In this document: positions 1 through 11,853 of the stretch, piece after piece
Layout: each line of letters starts with the position of its first letter
Position numbering within the stretch: position 1 is the first letter of the stretch
Source of the DNA: Neckera pumila
Lineage: Eukaryota > Streptophyta > Bryopsida > Hypnales > Neckeraceae
DNA length: 64,000 nucleotides
NCBI GenBank assembly: GCA_963969595.1
Contig: OZ018409.1
Coordinates: forward strand, 43,723,282 to 43,787,281
Reading direction: 5' to 3'
The notes under the pieces: model-generated
Told to the model about the DNA's origin: nothing
Database searches by the model: none
Seen by the model: the letters and a program-made list of their open reading frames with translations, nothing else
Translations under genes and position numbers: made by a program

Positions 1-440
1 ATGACCGACATGAAGGCACAGACGGACAATGGATGTGCAGGCAGGCACTTGGGTGGGTGCCGGGTCTCGGGTCCTGGGTCCCCAGCCAGCCAGCCAGCCA
101 GTGCGCTTCCTACAAGCCTGTTTGTGGTCCAAGCGATGGGTCCTAAGTGCAAATTTCGTAATAAAGGCCAGAGCAGTAATAAGTTGAGGCGAACTACTAA
201 TCTGGGGTGGAAAATGAGGTCGGCTCGTTTGAGTGACGATCCATCCCAAAAGTTGCGTACCAAAGTGGCTACAAACATGCCGCACATTTGACTTACTCCC
301 AACCGTAGCCAAAAGGGAGGGTGAGGATTGAGGAAAAACTTCCCCACCGAACCTTGGACCGAATACACACACACAAGAAGAACGAATTATAACGAAAAAA
401 CACGAAAAAGAAGGGGTGAAATTGCAGATTTGCTGCGCAA
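1..440. other. Upstream intergenic DNA, no gene seen
   Basis: The short open frames here lack recognisable domains. The stretch is GC-moderate and looks like upstream flank of the F-box gene. Confidence 0.5.
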
Positions 441-690
441 GTTAGTTCACGTGAATCTTCACTCATCACAGCCTCCGTCCCTCCTCCAGCCGCGGTCCTC
501 CAGGAGCCTCCTCCACTATCTAGAGTAGCTAGCTAGCTAGCTGGCTAGCCTGGCCTGGCCTGCTACACTACACTGGGAAGTAAGAATAAGCAGTAGCGTG
601 GTCAATGGCGATGGCGGATGGGGGCTTCCTTGCTTCAACGCAATTTGCTTTATAAAGCTGCCTTCCCCGCACTCACTCGTATACTAGCTT
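440..690 (+). promoter_or_regulatory. Probable core promoter of the F-box gene
   Basis: A palindromic G-box core TCACGTGA lies at 447-454 and a TATAAA box at 651-656, preceded by TTGCTT and followed by pyrimidine-rich sequence where transcription would start at about 680-690. The spacing to a long leader and the downstream start codon at 1640 fits a plant polymerase II promoter. G-boxes commonly bind bZIP or bHLH factors; which factor acts here is not known. CTAG-rich repeats at 528-550 separate the two sites. Confidence 0.55.
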
Positions 691-1639
691 AGCTTGTCGC
701 CTGCATCTTCATAGCTTCCCCTCTTTGCAGCTCCTCTCGTTGCTCCTCGTCTCATTGCATCTCACTTTCTGTCACTCTCTGTTACTCCTTGTTACACTCT
801 GTTCCTGTTCTTGCATTGGTTTCGTTGTTGTGTTGTTGGATCAGTGTTTGTCGAATCTCGTTGTGGTTCGTGTTGGTGTGGCTTTTGGTTTGTGTGTGTG
901 AGTGTGTATGTAGCGATTCATCAATCCATCCAGGTGTGTTGTTGATGTAAAGCTTCGGGTTTTATCACAAACCAGTTGGAATTTACTGCAACTCCGTGGG
1001 TTGGATTGCGTGGGTTTTACACTTTTTCTGGGTCTAAAAGAATACGAATTCGGTGCGAAGTCTATCGATCCTCAGCTTCGTCTCGGGTCAATTCAGTTCT
1101 TTTACTGAAAGAGCATTCGCTTGATTCAGAGCATTTTTCTCGAATCCTGAATCTGGAGGTTTAAGCTCGCTAGCGGTTTCGCTGGTGGTGCATGTCGGAC
1201 TACGATTCGTGTGTGCATGCTGGACGAATCAAGGCTGTATACTGGGTGGGAATGCTGCTGGGTGGCTTCTTCTCTCCATCTTTGTCAATTCAATGAAGCA
1301 AGTGATCCTTGCAGACCAGCAAAGAATCTCACCGAAAGACTAATTGGAACCAGTTGAGAGAGTGGTGGTCATCAGCTCTCACTCGGTACCTGGGGATTCA
1401 GTTCGGAAGGAATTCAAGTGACTGTCGTGGCGAATCACAATGCCTGGTATGGGGTGGCATCTTTGTTGATTGACGCGTGGTTGCGGATGTTCTGTTGGGG
1501 AAGTTGTGGATTGCGTGTGTGAAATGTGGATGATCGAGGTTTTGGAAATAGTCTGACCGCGTCGGTGTGTATTGCAGGGTTGAACGTGAACCTTTCAAGT
1601 CTTTCTCTGACGAGCGACACGCGCAGCAAGCAAGTATGG
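690..1639 (+). other. Long 5' leader of F-box gene with probable intron
   Basis: About 950 bases separate the predicted transcription start from the ATG at 1640. A good 3' splice site (GTATTGCAG, ending at 1577) lies 62 bases before the ATG, so the leader probably contains an intron. The matching donor is not certain; several GT-rich sites exist between 890 and 1160. T-rich and GT-rich composition between 770 and 940 is typical of plant leader introns. Confidence 0.45.
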
Positions 1640-2800
1640 ATGGACCCAGCTCTTTGGGGGCAGCTCCCAGAGGCTCTCCTGGAGCTCATCCTGGCGCGTC
1701 TCCCGTTACCCAACTTACTCCCAATGCGCTCCGTGTGCAAGAAGTGGAACTCCCTCCTCCACACGACGCAGTTCCTCAAGTCGCAGCGACAGCTGACGGT
1801 GCAGTGCCCTGCGTACGTGCTCACAGTGAATGAGCCCGCGTCCAGCGCCTTCAGTTTCTTCCAGCAAGGTCCTGAGCTGTACTACCTCCGCAGCAGCTCA
1901 CTCCACTGCCCCATCTCCAAGAACTGGTTCAACATGTCGCTTGACTGCTTGCCCATCCGTGACTTCTATATCACTTCCGTCGGCGGCGGATTGCTCTGCT
2001 TCGTGGGCTACAAGGGTGCTCCTGGCGCGAGCGGGCCGCACCGGGAAGTTGTAGTCGGGGTGTGCAACCCCGCGACGCGATCGTGGCGCGTGCTACCCCG
2101 CTGGGGCGAGACGAAAGCGTACAACCTGCCGACGTTCGTGGCTATGGTTGTGGACAACTTCAGCCGCTCGTACAAAATTGTGCTGATCGATCACGACCGC
2201 GCTGTCACGCGCTTCTACCGCTCGACGTCCATGGCGTGGACGGAGAGCGAGAGCGTGCCTTCGAGACACAACTTTCCGTACTACGACCGCTGCCCGAGTC
2301 AAGCGATCGTGAAGCGAGGCTCCTCAACGCTGGTGTGCACCACGCAGTGCAAGACGGGAATCTCCACGTACGACATGGACAGCGGGCTGTGGGAGTCGTA
2401 CCACGTGTTCTTACCCGGGATGCACAGCAACGTGCATCTGGTGCAGCACCACGGCCGCATTCTCATGATCAGTCGGGTGATGAAGCAGAAGTACGAGGGC
2501 TCGGATCGCGTGCAAATCTCCGAGCTCGACAACAAGGGGCTGAGAGTCACCACGGCGCTGGACGACGTCCCGCTCGGACCCTCCAAGCAGTTTTTGGATC
2601 ACTTCAAGGTGTGCGAGTACAGCAGCTACGACGACAGCGAGGGGCTTTGCTTCGTCTCGGTTACGACGGGCGAGAGATGGCTGTATGACTTGGAAGATCG
2701 ATTTTGGCACATTCTGCCCAGCAGCCCCGGAAGCAAAACCAAAAGCATGGCGGCGTATGGAGGATTCAGTATTCATTTGAGAGTGGACATACAGCCCTAA
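1640..2800 (+). CDS. F-box/kelch-type protein (SCF substrate adaptor)
   Basis: The predicted 386-residue protein would be the substrate-recognition subunit of an SCF (Skp1-Cullin-F-box) ubiquitin ligase. Residues about 5-45 form the F-box: WGQLPEALLELILARLP followed by the RSVCKKWNSLL block, which binds Skp1-type proteins. The remaining ~330 residues look like the beta-propeller (kelch/galactose-oxidase-like) part of plant F-box proteins, with phrases such as GVCNPATRSWRVLP and a C-terminal ERWLYDLEDRFWHILP. The open frame extends upstream without ATG to 1526, but the first ATG in frame is at 1640 and gives the usual MDPALW start. The coding part is a single exon and is much richer in GC than its flanks. 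It resembles the Arabidopsis At5g15710/LCR group of F-box proteins; the exact subfamily and substrate are not known. Confidence 0.85.
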   Translation: MDPALWGQLPEALLELILARLPLPNLLPMRSVCKKWNSLLHTTQFLKSQRQLTVQCPAYVLTVNEPASSAFSFFQQGPELYYLRSSSLHCPISKNWFNMSLDCLPIRDFYITSVGGGLLCFVGYKGAPGASGPHREVVVGVCNPATRSWRVLPRWGETKAYNLPTFVAMVVDNFSRSYKIVLIDHDRAVTRFYRSTSMAWTESESVPSRHNFPYYDRCPSQAIVKRGSSTLVCTTQCKTGISTYDMDSGLWESYHVFLPGMHSNVHLVQHHGRILMISRVMKQKYEGSDRVQISELDNKGLRVTTALDDVPLGPSKQFLDHFKVCEYSSYDDSEGLCFVSVTTGERWLYDLEDRFWHILPSSPGSKTKSMAAYGGFSIHLRVDIQP

Positions 2801-2831
2801 TGCTTCAACTGGTGGCACCATCTGCTCAGTC

Positions 2832-3112
2832 ACTCCAGAGTGTTGGGTGCCTACAATCCTGGATCTCCAGGGTGCCTGAATTTCTTCACACTGCTTAGAA
2901 ATCTTGGAACTCCAGGGTGCTTAGGAATCTCTAAAACTCCCGGGTGCCAGGAGGAATCATTGGAACTCCAGGGTGCTCAAAAATCTCTGGAACTGCAAGG
3001 TGCCCAGAAATCTCTGGTACTCCAGGGTGTTTAGAAATCTTTGGAGCTCCAGGGTGCTTAGAACTCTCTGGAGCTTCAGAGTGTCCAGAACTCACTGAAA
3101 CTCCAGGGTGAT
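2832..3112. repeat. 27-bp minisatellite after the F-box stop codon
   Basis: About ten imperfect tandem copies of a 27-bp unit built around GGAACTCCAGGGTGCTTAGA begin about 30 bases after the F-box stop. Several neighbouring units keep exactly 27 bp (nine codons), so one frame stays open and would read repeats of SLELQGAQK. The array probably lies in the 3' untranslated region. Confidence 0.8.
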
Positions 3113-3119
3113 CACTGGC

Positions 3120-5695
3120 TAGGGTGATCGATAGTAATGTACTTGTACAAAATTCACAGATTAGGCCCGGGGTGTATGGATTAGCGCATTATGGACGTGG
3201 TTGATTCGTGCATTGTTAGATCCGAGACCTCAGATTGGGTGGGGGTTGGGGCGAATTGGGCTCCCCCGCCACCCAGGGGTTGTGGCCGCACACTAGGTAC
3301 TGTCAATGGCGTGGTCGAAGCTTTTGTTAATTTGCACACACGCTTCTAAGTTAACTCAGATCCTTTTCACTAGTAGAGAAGGTGGCCAGGCCAGGTTCGG
3401 CCGTCGGGAACTGACCACCTTCTCTACTGGTGGGAAGTGCCAATCCGCTCGCCTCTCTGACTAGATGAGGCGACCTGTACAAACCGCAGAAAGATCTCGA
3501 ACTCATCATCCCGGTGATGAATATATATAAAAGCAAAAGGGCGCAATTTTTATGACTTTTTGTGCTTCCTTTCCGAACCCTGCTTCTTTCCCAATCCTCT
3601 GCTCTACCTCGGGAATAAGAAGCAGTTGGTTTCATCTCTGTCAGAGTGCGCCGACTTATCCGACATTGTTTTTCCATGTTGGAGACGTCTTCTCGTGCTA
3701 ATGTTGACAAGTGGAATTGCGGTGATTGGTTCATGTTGTGGTGATCAGATCAGTTGCGGTTTTTTTTCTTTTTTTTTCGGGTCTCTGGTGGTGTAAGTTG
3801 TGTACCATACGGATATATGCAAACAGTGCGCATTGAACCCCACCATGGAACAGCAGTTTGGATAGATCAAGATCAGGCGAGCAAGGACAGGCATATGAAC
3901 AGTATAGGTCTTTGGCAGTTTTGGCACCCACCACCCCTTGCCTGCCAGCCCTGATTGCTTGCCCTCTGACAACTCTGTTCCATACCAGTTGGGACTTGGG
4001 ACTCACACTCCGTTTGCATAGATATTTGTAGTTGACAGGGTGTTTGAGACTTTTGCACTTCAATCAGTTGCAGCTCAGATTTGTTCCAGATTTGTGAGGA
4101 AGTATCGTGTTTGGAATCAACCATCCAAATAACACGAAACCCTCACAAAATATGCAATCAAACTCTGCATGCCAGGGCCCACCGATTGTGATCAGTGAGG
4201 CAATTGAGCTTGGTTTCTGAAAATCTACAGGACGATTCATTTGTATGTGTAAATTCTCATTTTATTTTAAAGTCATTTTAGGACAGTCTCTTCACCCGAT
4301 TGCACACAAGAAAACTGTGGAACTTGGGGGACTCCGGAGCTTTTTAAAACTCAAGATTCATCGGGATTCTTCTCTCGATTCGATTCGTGACTTGCATTGG
4401 ACTACACATCTAACGTGTCAAGGAAATTTCTTCATAAATTTACTCAGAATTGGTAGTGTAAAAGTGAGATTTCACCATTCTCAAGAATCCTCCCCCACAA
4501 GAATCTAATGACTTGGAAGGCCAGCTACTCTTGAAGAAACCATGGTGGGACAAACCTACGTTTTGTCATCATCGTTTTGTGTAAGACAAATCAACACAAC
4601 CACCTCTTCAAAGCCAAAATAAGGGCCCAGCTCCAGGCAGTGAATTCTAGCAGCCGATTCAACTCTCCTTCGGATGGCTCCTTGAAATGTTGAATACAGT
4701 GAATATCATGTTGCCACACTCGGTGGTGGTCCACAAATTAGAAAGAGCTTTCTTGGACTGAGTGACTACAGTAGAAACAGACGTTGGCTAACTCTGCTGT
4801 TCAAGAATGTTGATTATGCAATGGAATTCTGAATTAAATCTCCTACTTTCAAGTTGTCGCTGAAGTTCACATACACGTTTAAACGCACTTGAGGTGACAA
4901 AGGACGCTCATTACATATACACTGCAGATTACCTTGCACCTGAAGAGATTTCCATGTCTAGAGATCGAGAGAGATTTCCATGATTTGTACGAGTGTTGGA
5001 AATCTATGTCTAGATGGGGCTTAGTTGGTGAAAAATTACACCTGCCTCGAAAGAAGTGCCTGAGTCCCGCCGAGGCCATCTGAACATGTCAAATGTGAAT
5101 TTGGATCCTGGAAACCCGAGTCCCAGAGGTTTGGCATGGTAAGCATACAGGCTGTCTCCCCAAATGGGAACCATCGCAAATTAACTAAACCCAGCTTCCG
5201 TTTGTCGTTGAAGCGTGCCATCTTCTCAAATCCCAAACTCCCATGTGAGCTTTTGGCAGGCAAAAGTGCACAAATGGGTGGGATCGGTGGTGTTCATGTG
5301 CTTGGAACTATGATGCTGATTACCAACGTAAAGCCGGAGCTGGTTAATTGAGACAAAACTTTTGAGGCCACAACCCGAGGTCCATCTGCCCAGGTGGGCT
5401 TTTTCTCCAAGCAAATTGTGGGCTATGATTTGCGCCACACTCACTTTGAAAATCAGCAAAAGTCTACTTACTTAAAGTGGATGCGGACATGACATTATTA
5501 AATAACAAACTTTGGAGGTGTGTGTGTTGTTGAGCGAAGAATGACGCTTGGTCAAGGCTTGTGGCTTCTTCCCCATTCTTTGGTCACTATTGGGTCCTTC
5601 TTTCCTCTTACTATCCCATGTCCTTGTCTCGTACACTGGTTTTGCACACCTGGCAGGTTCTTATAAGCTACAATGCTTGATAAACACAAATGTCA
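3120..5695. other. Intergenic, no gene recognised
   Basis: Frames of up to about 125 codons occur on both strands here (for instance 3351-3734 minus), but none has recognisable domains or low-complexity-free conserved blocks. The only structure I see is the hairpin at 3370-3430. Confidence 0.5.
3370..3430. repeat. Hairpin with 16-bp stem
   Basis: CTAGTAGAGAAGGTGG at 3370-3385 is the reverse complement, with one mismatch, of CCACCTTCTCTACTGG at 3415-3430. The loop is 29 bases and GC-rich. It could be a small foldback relic or an RNA stem; no transcript is evident. Confidence 0.6.
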
Positions 5696-5697
5696 TT

Positions 5698-6330
5698 GTC
5701 AAGCCTTTGGATCTTGCTCCAAAATGAATTGAAATTCTCACTCCATGCGAGTGGTGCTGGCTAACCAAGTCCATGTAGCATAATTGATTGTCAACAACTT
5801 CTTTGGGAACACTACATTTGAGAAAAATAATGCATTTATCAAACTTTTGAATTTGGCTTCAAAGTGGGTTGAAATTCCCTCTCCATGCGGATGGTGCTTA
5901 CTATTCTAGGCTATGCAAGAGTCCACGTGGCTCAATTAGTGGACCGATGGCTTCTGATTCTAGGATTTAACATTGGAAGAAATGATGTCTCTCTAAAAGT
6001 CTTTGGATCTTGCTTCAAGGTAGATCAAAACTCTCATTCCATACAAGTGGTGCTAGTTAACCAAGTCCATGTAGTATGATTGATTACCAACAACTTTTTT
6101 GGAGACAGTACCTTTGAGAAAATCATGTATCTATAAAGCTCTGGGATTTTGGTTCAAAGTGGGTCAAATTTCTCTTTCCATGCGGGTGGTGCTTACTATT
6201 CCAATCTATATGGGAGTCTATGTGGCTCAATTAGTGGACTAGTAGTTGATTTAGAATTCAACATTGGATGAAATGATGTTTCTCCAAAAGCCTTTGGATC
6301 TTGCTTCAAGGTAAGAACTCTCATTCCATG
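5698..6330. repeat. Tandem repeat, unit about 293 bp
   Basis: Two units and part of a third follow each other. Each carries the marker CTTTGGATCTTGCT (near 5704, 5999 and 6290), then CATGCGxGTGGTGCT and CAAGTCCATGTAG. Units differ by many substitutions, so the array is old. No coding potential is maintained between units. Confidence 0.75.
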
Positions 6331-6459
6331 TAGGTGGTGCTTGTTGTATGCATCCATGTGGCTTGATAAGTAGATCAACATACTCCACTAGACTTTTCCT
6401 TCATGCCATTGGTAAAGGTTGAAGTCTTTTAGATTTTTGGACATAAAAATTAGCTTGAT

Positions 6460-6655
6460 TTTCCAAATTTTTTTAGTTCAAAATTTAAAACAAAAAGTTA
6501 TTCTACTATGCCTAAATGAGATCTTAAATTTTCACTTTGAATACAATTCCTACTTTTGACTTGACTATAAGCGGTTGAGCTTCTACTAATTCTAATTTAC
6601 ATATCCCACATGGGTTGTTTTACCTCCTACTACCCCAACTTGTAAAAAGAGTTTG
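6460..6655. repeat. Half of a foldback element, related to 46.3-46.8 kb
   Basis: The segment containing TTCTACTATGCCTAAATGAG and, further on, CCCACATGGGTTGTTTTACC matches, in inverted orientation, the left arm of the large inverted repeat at 46323-46805. Only one arm is present here. Confidence 0.6.
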
Positions 6656-6904
6656 TCTTATCATCTTTCTATATATACAATGCATGGCTTCTCAAGCTAT
6701 GTAAGAGGCTATTGCTTAAATTGAGTATCCATATTAGGTTGGAAAAGTTAGGTTAAATGAATAGTAATAGGCTTAATTATATGAGTTCCAAAATATCCAT
6801 ATGTATGGAATGAAAACATTGTAGATTATTTGCCAAATATTTTTGAAACTGATGCCAAAGGTTTTAAAATTATATTTTGTGGTGCCAAAGCTTATTTTTA
6901 GACT

Positions 6905-7795
6905 TTAACCCCTAAAGGACTAGCATGCGGTTTTAGGCAACATAAAATTTTTGGGCAGGTACGTGTGACTAGAGATTTTCATATTTTAAGCTGAAACTTT
7001 AATAGAAGGTGGGCGCAAGGAGTATCTTTCATATGCACTAAATTTCATGACATTTGAAAATAGGAGTCAAAAGTTATGGGCAAATATGTTACATTTTTTC
7101 GTAACTGGGCAGTCCGAGCAGATAAAAAAAAATCACTTTTTTCAAAAATAAAAATTTGAAATTGGTTTTCTAGAGTTATATACACATGGAAAGCTTTGAA
7201 TCATTCCATTTCGACCAATGAGTCAAAAGTTATGAGGGTTTTTAGTTTGCGGGCAGTTATAGATTCTCTACTCTAAAATAAACTTTGAAGTTGTTTATTT
7301 AATTCAATTTTTAATATTTTTTGGAAAAAATAAATTCATAGGATGTAGGTTGTTTATTAAAACATTACAACCATTGAGATTGACATTTTTCAATTCCATA
7401 ATTAAATTCTTAACAGTTTAGTATTTTGGATCATTCTCTACTTTTTTCTACTTCCTATTTTTTTTGTATATGTTGTACAATATCAAATGATTTGAAAAAT
7501 TTTAGGCATGTAGCCAACTTGTTTAGGAAAAAGAATTCAAAGATGCACCACCATTTTGGACATTTTTTCATACAAATGTGACCTTGTGAAGTGTAGCTGC
7601 CCTAATTTTCGCAAGAACAAAAAAAGGATTTTTACCAATTCAAATGCTAATATCTTCCAATCCGCATGGTGGAATATTCTGAAATTTTTTCCACATCTTC
7701 TAAAACTAGTTTACTATAAGATCCTACAGTTATATGTCTCAAAAAAGTTTTTTTTTCAAAAATTTGGTACTTGTACTAAAAATGGCAGTTTAACC
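6905..7795. mobile_element. TTAA-bounded AT-rich element, copy 1 (right end lost)
   Basis: It begins TTAACCCCTAAAGGAC at 6905. The interior is close to the element at 53344-54221 throughout, for example the block TGTGACCTTGTGAAGTG near 7575 in this copy and 53979 in the other. Similarity stops near 7795 without a recognisable right terminus, so this copy looks truncated. No transposase frame is seen. Confidence 0.6.
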
Positions 7796-7799
7796 TTTT

Positions 7800-10260
7800 T
7801 CTACGTTGTTAAAAATTTTCTCATTGTTAAAAATGACATTTTCTTTTGACATTTTGAGACATCCTCTCTGAATTTTGTCCATAAATTCCTACGTTTTGAC
7901 AATGAGTGGTCAAGCTCTCATCTTCAAATTATTCCATATTGTTTGAGGATTTTTGATAGATAATGAATTTCATTATAAAAATGACCTTTCCACCATTTAG
8001 TTTTACAAAATGTCAATGAAATAATTCCTACATTTTGGCATCAAAATATTTCTTGATGGTAGATGATCAAATGAAATGATATTTGACTCAATGGATTCAA
8101 AATGGATTCTTTGGATTTTTGACAAACCATCTTTAAATTTATTTGTAGATTTGGTTCTCTAGTTCTAGAATTAGTACAAAAAAATATTGGTACTTTTTTT
8201 TTATAATGAAGTTGAATTTGCTATCCAAGTATGATAAGTATTGAAAGAGTTACTACATAAACGAGGGATTTATGTGACTTTACAATTAATTCTATTGATC
8301 AAAATATTTAGCTCATTATCCTCCATATTTATAGAATAACATCGATTTTGTTTGTATTTTCAATTTAGGTGTTTGCAATTGTAGATTCGACCAAAGTAAT
8401 CCTTGAAGGACATTGAGGCCAAAAAGTGGTCGATAGATGACTTCATAGTTAATTATGGAAAAAAAAACGCACCTATTGGTCCAAAAATTGGAGCAATTTG
8501 ATGACTACCTTAGTCATAAGGGCCACGTCTTTACAAGGTTAAGGGTTAATCTATTCAGAAAATTGCCTCTAATTGCATAACCTATATAAAAAGTAGAGAA
8601 TATCGCCATAGCCATGGTGAATAGATCCCAATCTTCCCTTTGAAATCTCCATAACCCTATGAAGACAAAGTGGTTACCATAAAAATCATCCTTCTTGGTA
8701 CAATGTGAATCACCTACTTAAAAATCCAAAAGCACTCATTGGAGGTCAAACTACTATGCAAGACCTTTTCTTTTTATACAAAATTTCATGGATGAACATA
8801 TGCACTTCTGTCTTGCATAGAAGGATTCTTTGCCACCCATTAGACCATTCTAGTCCGCAATATTCTTTCAGGGTTAAACTAGAAAGAAAAACAATGCGAA
8901 AAGCAAATGCATGTATAAAAAGGCGCACATGCAAGAAGGCCAATGACAATGGTTTAATTGATGTCTTCTCTATAAAAAAAACTTCAACAATAAGCAACAA
9001 ACCAACTCATAGTATCATTAATGTTTTCTAGTAAGTGTCTATACTTTGAAAACAATGACATTATCAAAATGGATATGTATTACTTCAAGCAACAAAGGAA
9101 GTCTACACTAATAGAAAGGAAGTCTTGGAACACTAAGCTACACTGTCAAAGCATGGTGCTCCAAGCCTCCTCTTGTACTTGTGCTATTTTAACATCAATA
9201 ATTGCAAATACTGCTTGCGTACAGATTTAAGTGCACTACAGATGAAATGTGTTCAGTTCTCATATTGCATTTCTAAGCATGCATAAAATGAAGCATTTTA
9301 AATCAAATAAATACAGGGCACCCAAAGTGCATGGTCTGCGTTTGTACAACAGGGAACCATTTTCTATGGACCACAGATCTCCTATTTGGACACCACCACC
9401 ACCACCTTTGTTGAATGGAAGGTTCATTACTTACAATGGTGTCAAAACCCAATAATTATTGTCAATGTAAACTGGCCTTGGTCAGGAACTGCAACAACCG
9501 TCCCCGTGTGTGAATACAGTACAGTCGTTTGTGTGCACCCAAACACTGACTTGTCACAGGACTTTCAAGTTTGGTACGAATTTCAGCTCTGAAGTACAGT
9601 CTACACACACGAACATTAGGTGGAGTGTTTATAACGAACATTAGGTGGAGTGTTTTGTGTAAGTAAATCTCAAGGAATTTGGGTGCGAAAGAACTAAGAA
9701 GGATGCAGGAAAGACCTGTGGAAGGGATTTGAAACTCACAGTCTCACTGAGTAGACTGACGTAACCCCCTCGGTCTCTGATCCACTCTTGCAGGGCACTC
9801 CAGAGATTCATAGTGTACGGTTGTCTGTTGTTTAGAATTTAGAAACAAAAAACGAAAAGACTCCAAGCTTGAGGCTTGCAAGCAATCCTTCAGGTCCTTA
9901 GAGATAAGCTCTGCTCACACACAGTTCCACCAATAAAGCACAAAAGCAATAGCGGTGAGTAAGGATACAAAATGCAAAAGACGAAATGAAAACAATGCAA
10001 ATCCTCTTTTCTCCCCTTTTGAGTACGGCAATCTCGCTTTTTCAAGTAAAGGTACGTTACAACAGTGCGCATTAAAAATGCACAAAAGCTCAAGATGTTT
10101 CTAATACCGAGGAGAGTAGGGCAAGAATGTCTGGCTGCTCATAGTTAGCACCAGAAATAGGTACAGAAAAAAATTTGTCAGAAGTCTTCGCTGACAGAAC
10201 ATTGCATTCAACTGACAACCTCTTCCACTAACCTTGGCTGACAGCAATTGTGTGCTTTCA
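7800..10260. other. AT-rich intergenic DNA, no gene seen
   Basis: Long AT-rich stretch with only short unrelated open frames. A proline-coding run (CACCACCACCACC at 9390-9405) occurs in one frame, but there is no supporting domain. Confidence 0.5.
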
Positions 10261-10269
10261 TGACATTCT

Positions 10270-10440
10270 GTGTCACTTATCTGTGCGACAGTCGCAACAT
10301 AAGTTGTATGCTAGTTTCTTTCTCAAGGAAGTCTTTAAGGCTCATGACAATCTCTGCCACTAATCTGTGCGACAGTCGCAACAAAAGTTATATATACTAC
10401 AGTAGTTTCTTTCTCAAGGCCTTTTAAGGTCAAAGCTTCA
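10270..10440. repeat. Direct repeat with CTGTGCGACAGTCGCAACA
   Basis: Two copies of the block TCTGTGCGACAGTCGCAACA followed by TAGTTTCTTTCTCAAGG lie about 90 bases apart. The core GCGACAGTCGC is itself nearly palindromic. Confidence 0.65.
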
Positions 10441-10674
10441 TGACCAATCTGCTTTTGGTGCTGACAGCAGTAAGTTGTGCAGGCCCTTACGAGACAGTAG
10501 ACACAGTACTCTACTGTAGCTCACTTCTAATCCGCCAGAAAAATCAACGACGTCGAAAGCGTGGCGTCATGAAATGCTAATACGTGATGACCAAGCCAAC
10601 AAGAAAGTTCCAATACAATCAGTGATACCCAACTGCAACTCAAAAAACGAGGAGAAAAACCTGGCCTTCCCCAA

Positions 10675-11055
10675 ATATGGATACAATGCTAAACACCAGT
10701 AAAGACAAGAAGATGAATTCAATCTTGAGGTCAAAGAGGAGATCTCTCTCAAAGGGAGGCAATTTGACATTATTACACATCAGTAAAGACTAGAAGATGT
10801 GTGTTCAATCTTTGACGTGAAAGAGGAGATCCCTCTCGTGTCATATAAGGGGTGGTGAAGAAGGGACGGAAAATTCAAATCATTCTCCACAGGTAAAAAC
10901 AAGAACATGTCGTTCAATCTGTGAGTCAAAGAGGAGATCGATCTCGTGTGAAGAAGGGAGGAAAAAATCCACATTAATATACACCAGGAATATAAGGAGT
11001 GGTATTTGACATCCAAGAGGAGATCGCTCTCAAAAGGAAGAAATTCCTGACCTGA
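10675..11055. repeat. Degenerate tandem repeat (~100 bp unit) 3' of the rhomboid gene
   Basis: Four diverged units carry the marker CAAAGAGGAGATCxxTCTC (near 10731, 10820, 10925 and 11020), preceded by CAGTAAAGACxAGAAGATG-like sequence. The last unit runs up to the rhomboid stop codon, so part of the array probably forms the 3' untranslated region of that gene. Confidence 0.7.
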
Positions 11056-11058
11056 GAG

Positions 11059-11853
11059 CTACACCAAGTCACTTCCTTGCAAAGTATGAGAAGGTCCTGA
11101 CCAGCTTGTAGATGACGGCATATTCATATCTGCAACAGACTCCACCTCCAGATACGGCACCTCAAAAGAAGTACTCCGGCTGAGGCTCCAAACAAACCCA
11201 ATGCCAATCCAAAACACCATCGTAACAGTCCAATACATGCTCATCCCTTGCACAATGCCCCACCCGATGAGGTAGCCCACAACAATCCCTGCCAGGTGTC
11301 CCAGGAAGCTCGCCTGCGGGACAATGATGGAGGTAAGCACCAGGGACTCAAAGGGCGCAAAGCTGATTGGGAGATTGAGCAGCCCAAAGAGGTTGAGCTT
11401 CAGAGATGGTTGCCTCACAGCCAGAATCGTCATCCACCCGAACACAACACACGAGTATCCCACAGCAGTGACCCGTCTGTAATACTCCAGCTTGAACCGC
11501 GTGATGAGCACATGGTACAACCCTAAAACCAAGAGTCCAGACAGAAGCACCAAAATGATGGAGTATTGGAGATAGTATGTCGTTCCCAAGTTGTACTCTT
11601 TGGCACTCTCTACCACCCCGAGGCTCCAGAGAGCGCTCATGTTGAACACCAAGTGCAGGAAGCTGATGTGAGAAAATGCCGATGTGATGATCCGCCAATG
11701 TTGGCCTTGAGAAACGACGGATTCGTAACTCAGCCCCACATCGCTGTATCCCACATTCCTTCTTTGAATTACAAGCCAGATTACAGAGCAGAGGGTGATG
11801 GCGCATGCGCTCGCAGGTTTGGTCACAACTTCGTACAGCAATGGTCGTCCCAT
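11059..11853 (-). CDS. Rhomboid-like intramembrane serine protease (RBL13/RBL14-like)
   Basis: A 264-residue multi-pass membrane protein of the rhomboid family, which cleaves other membrane proteins within the bilayer, probably in the Golgi or another endomembrane. The catalytic serine is S134 in the GYS motif of [10 protein letters not shown] and the catalytic histidine is H186 in [15 protein letters not shown] at 52-54 and [10 protein letters not shown] at 67-76 are the usual loop-1 and TM2 family blocks. At least six hydrophobic segments are visible. The wording is closest to what I remember of the plant RBL13 group, which is about 270 residues long. The ATG at 11853 is the first in frame; upstream codons to 11892 have no ATG. 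The coding region is one exon, transcribed away from the IDM-like gene. The substrate is unknown. Confidence 0.88.
   Translation of the reverse strand: MGRPLLYEVVTKPASACAITLCSVIWLVIQRRNVGYSDVGLSYESVVSQGQHWRIITSAFSHISFLHLVFNMSALWSLGVVESAKEYNLGTTYYLQYSIILVLLSGLLVLGLYHVLITRFKLEYYRRVTAVGYSCVVFGWMTILAVRQPSLKLNLFGLLNLPISFAPFESLVLTSIIVPQASFLGHLAGIVVGYLIGWGIVQGMSMYWTVTMVFWIGIGFVWSLSRSTSFEVPYLEVESVADMNMPSSTSWSGPSHTLQGSDLV

Noticed and set aside
1435..1824. Minus-strand frame of 129 codons opposite the F-box start
   Set aside because: No domain; explained by the GC-rich opposite coding strand.
2062..2688. Long second open frame of about 208 codons on the plus strand inside the F-box gene
   Set aside because: It is an overlapping frame of a GC-rich coding exon, with arginine/alanine-rich composition typical of shadow frames.
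3351..3734. Minus-strand frame of 127 codons
   Set aside because: No recognisable motif, crosses a hairpin, and lacks splice or promoter support.
7556..7849. 97-codon frame in the AT-rich element
   Set aside because: Low-complexity F/K/N-rich translation within a non-coding transposon; the matching copy at 53.9 kb does not preserve the frame.
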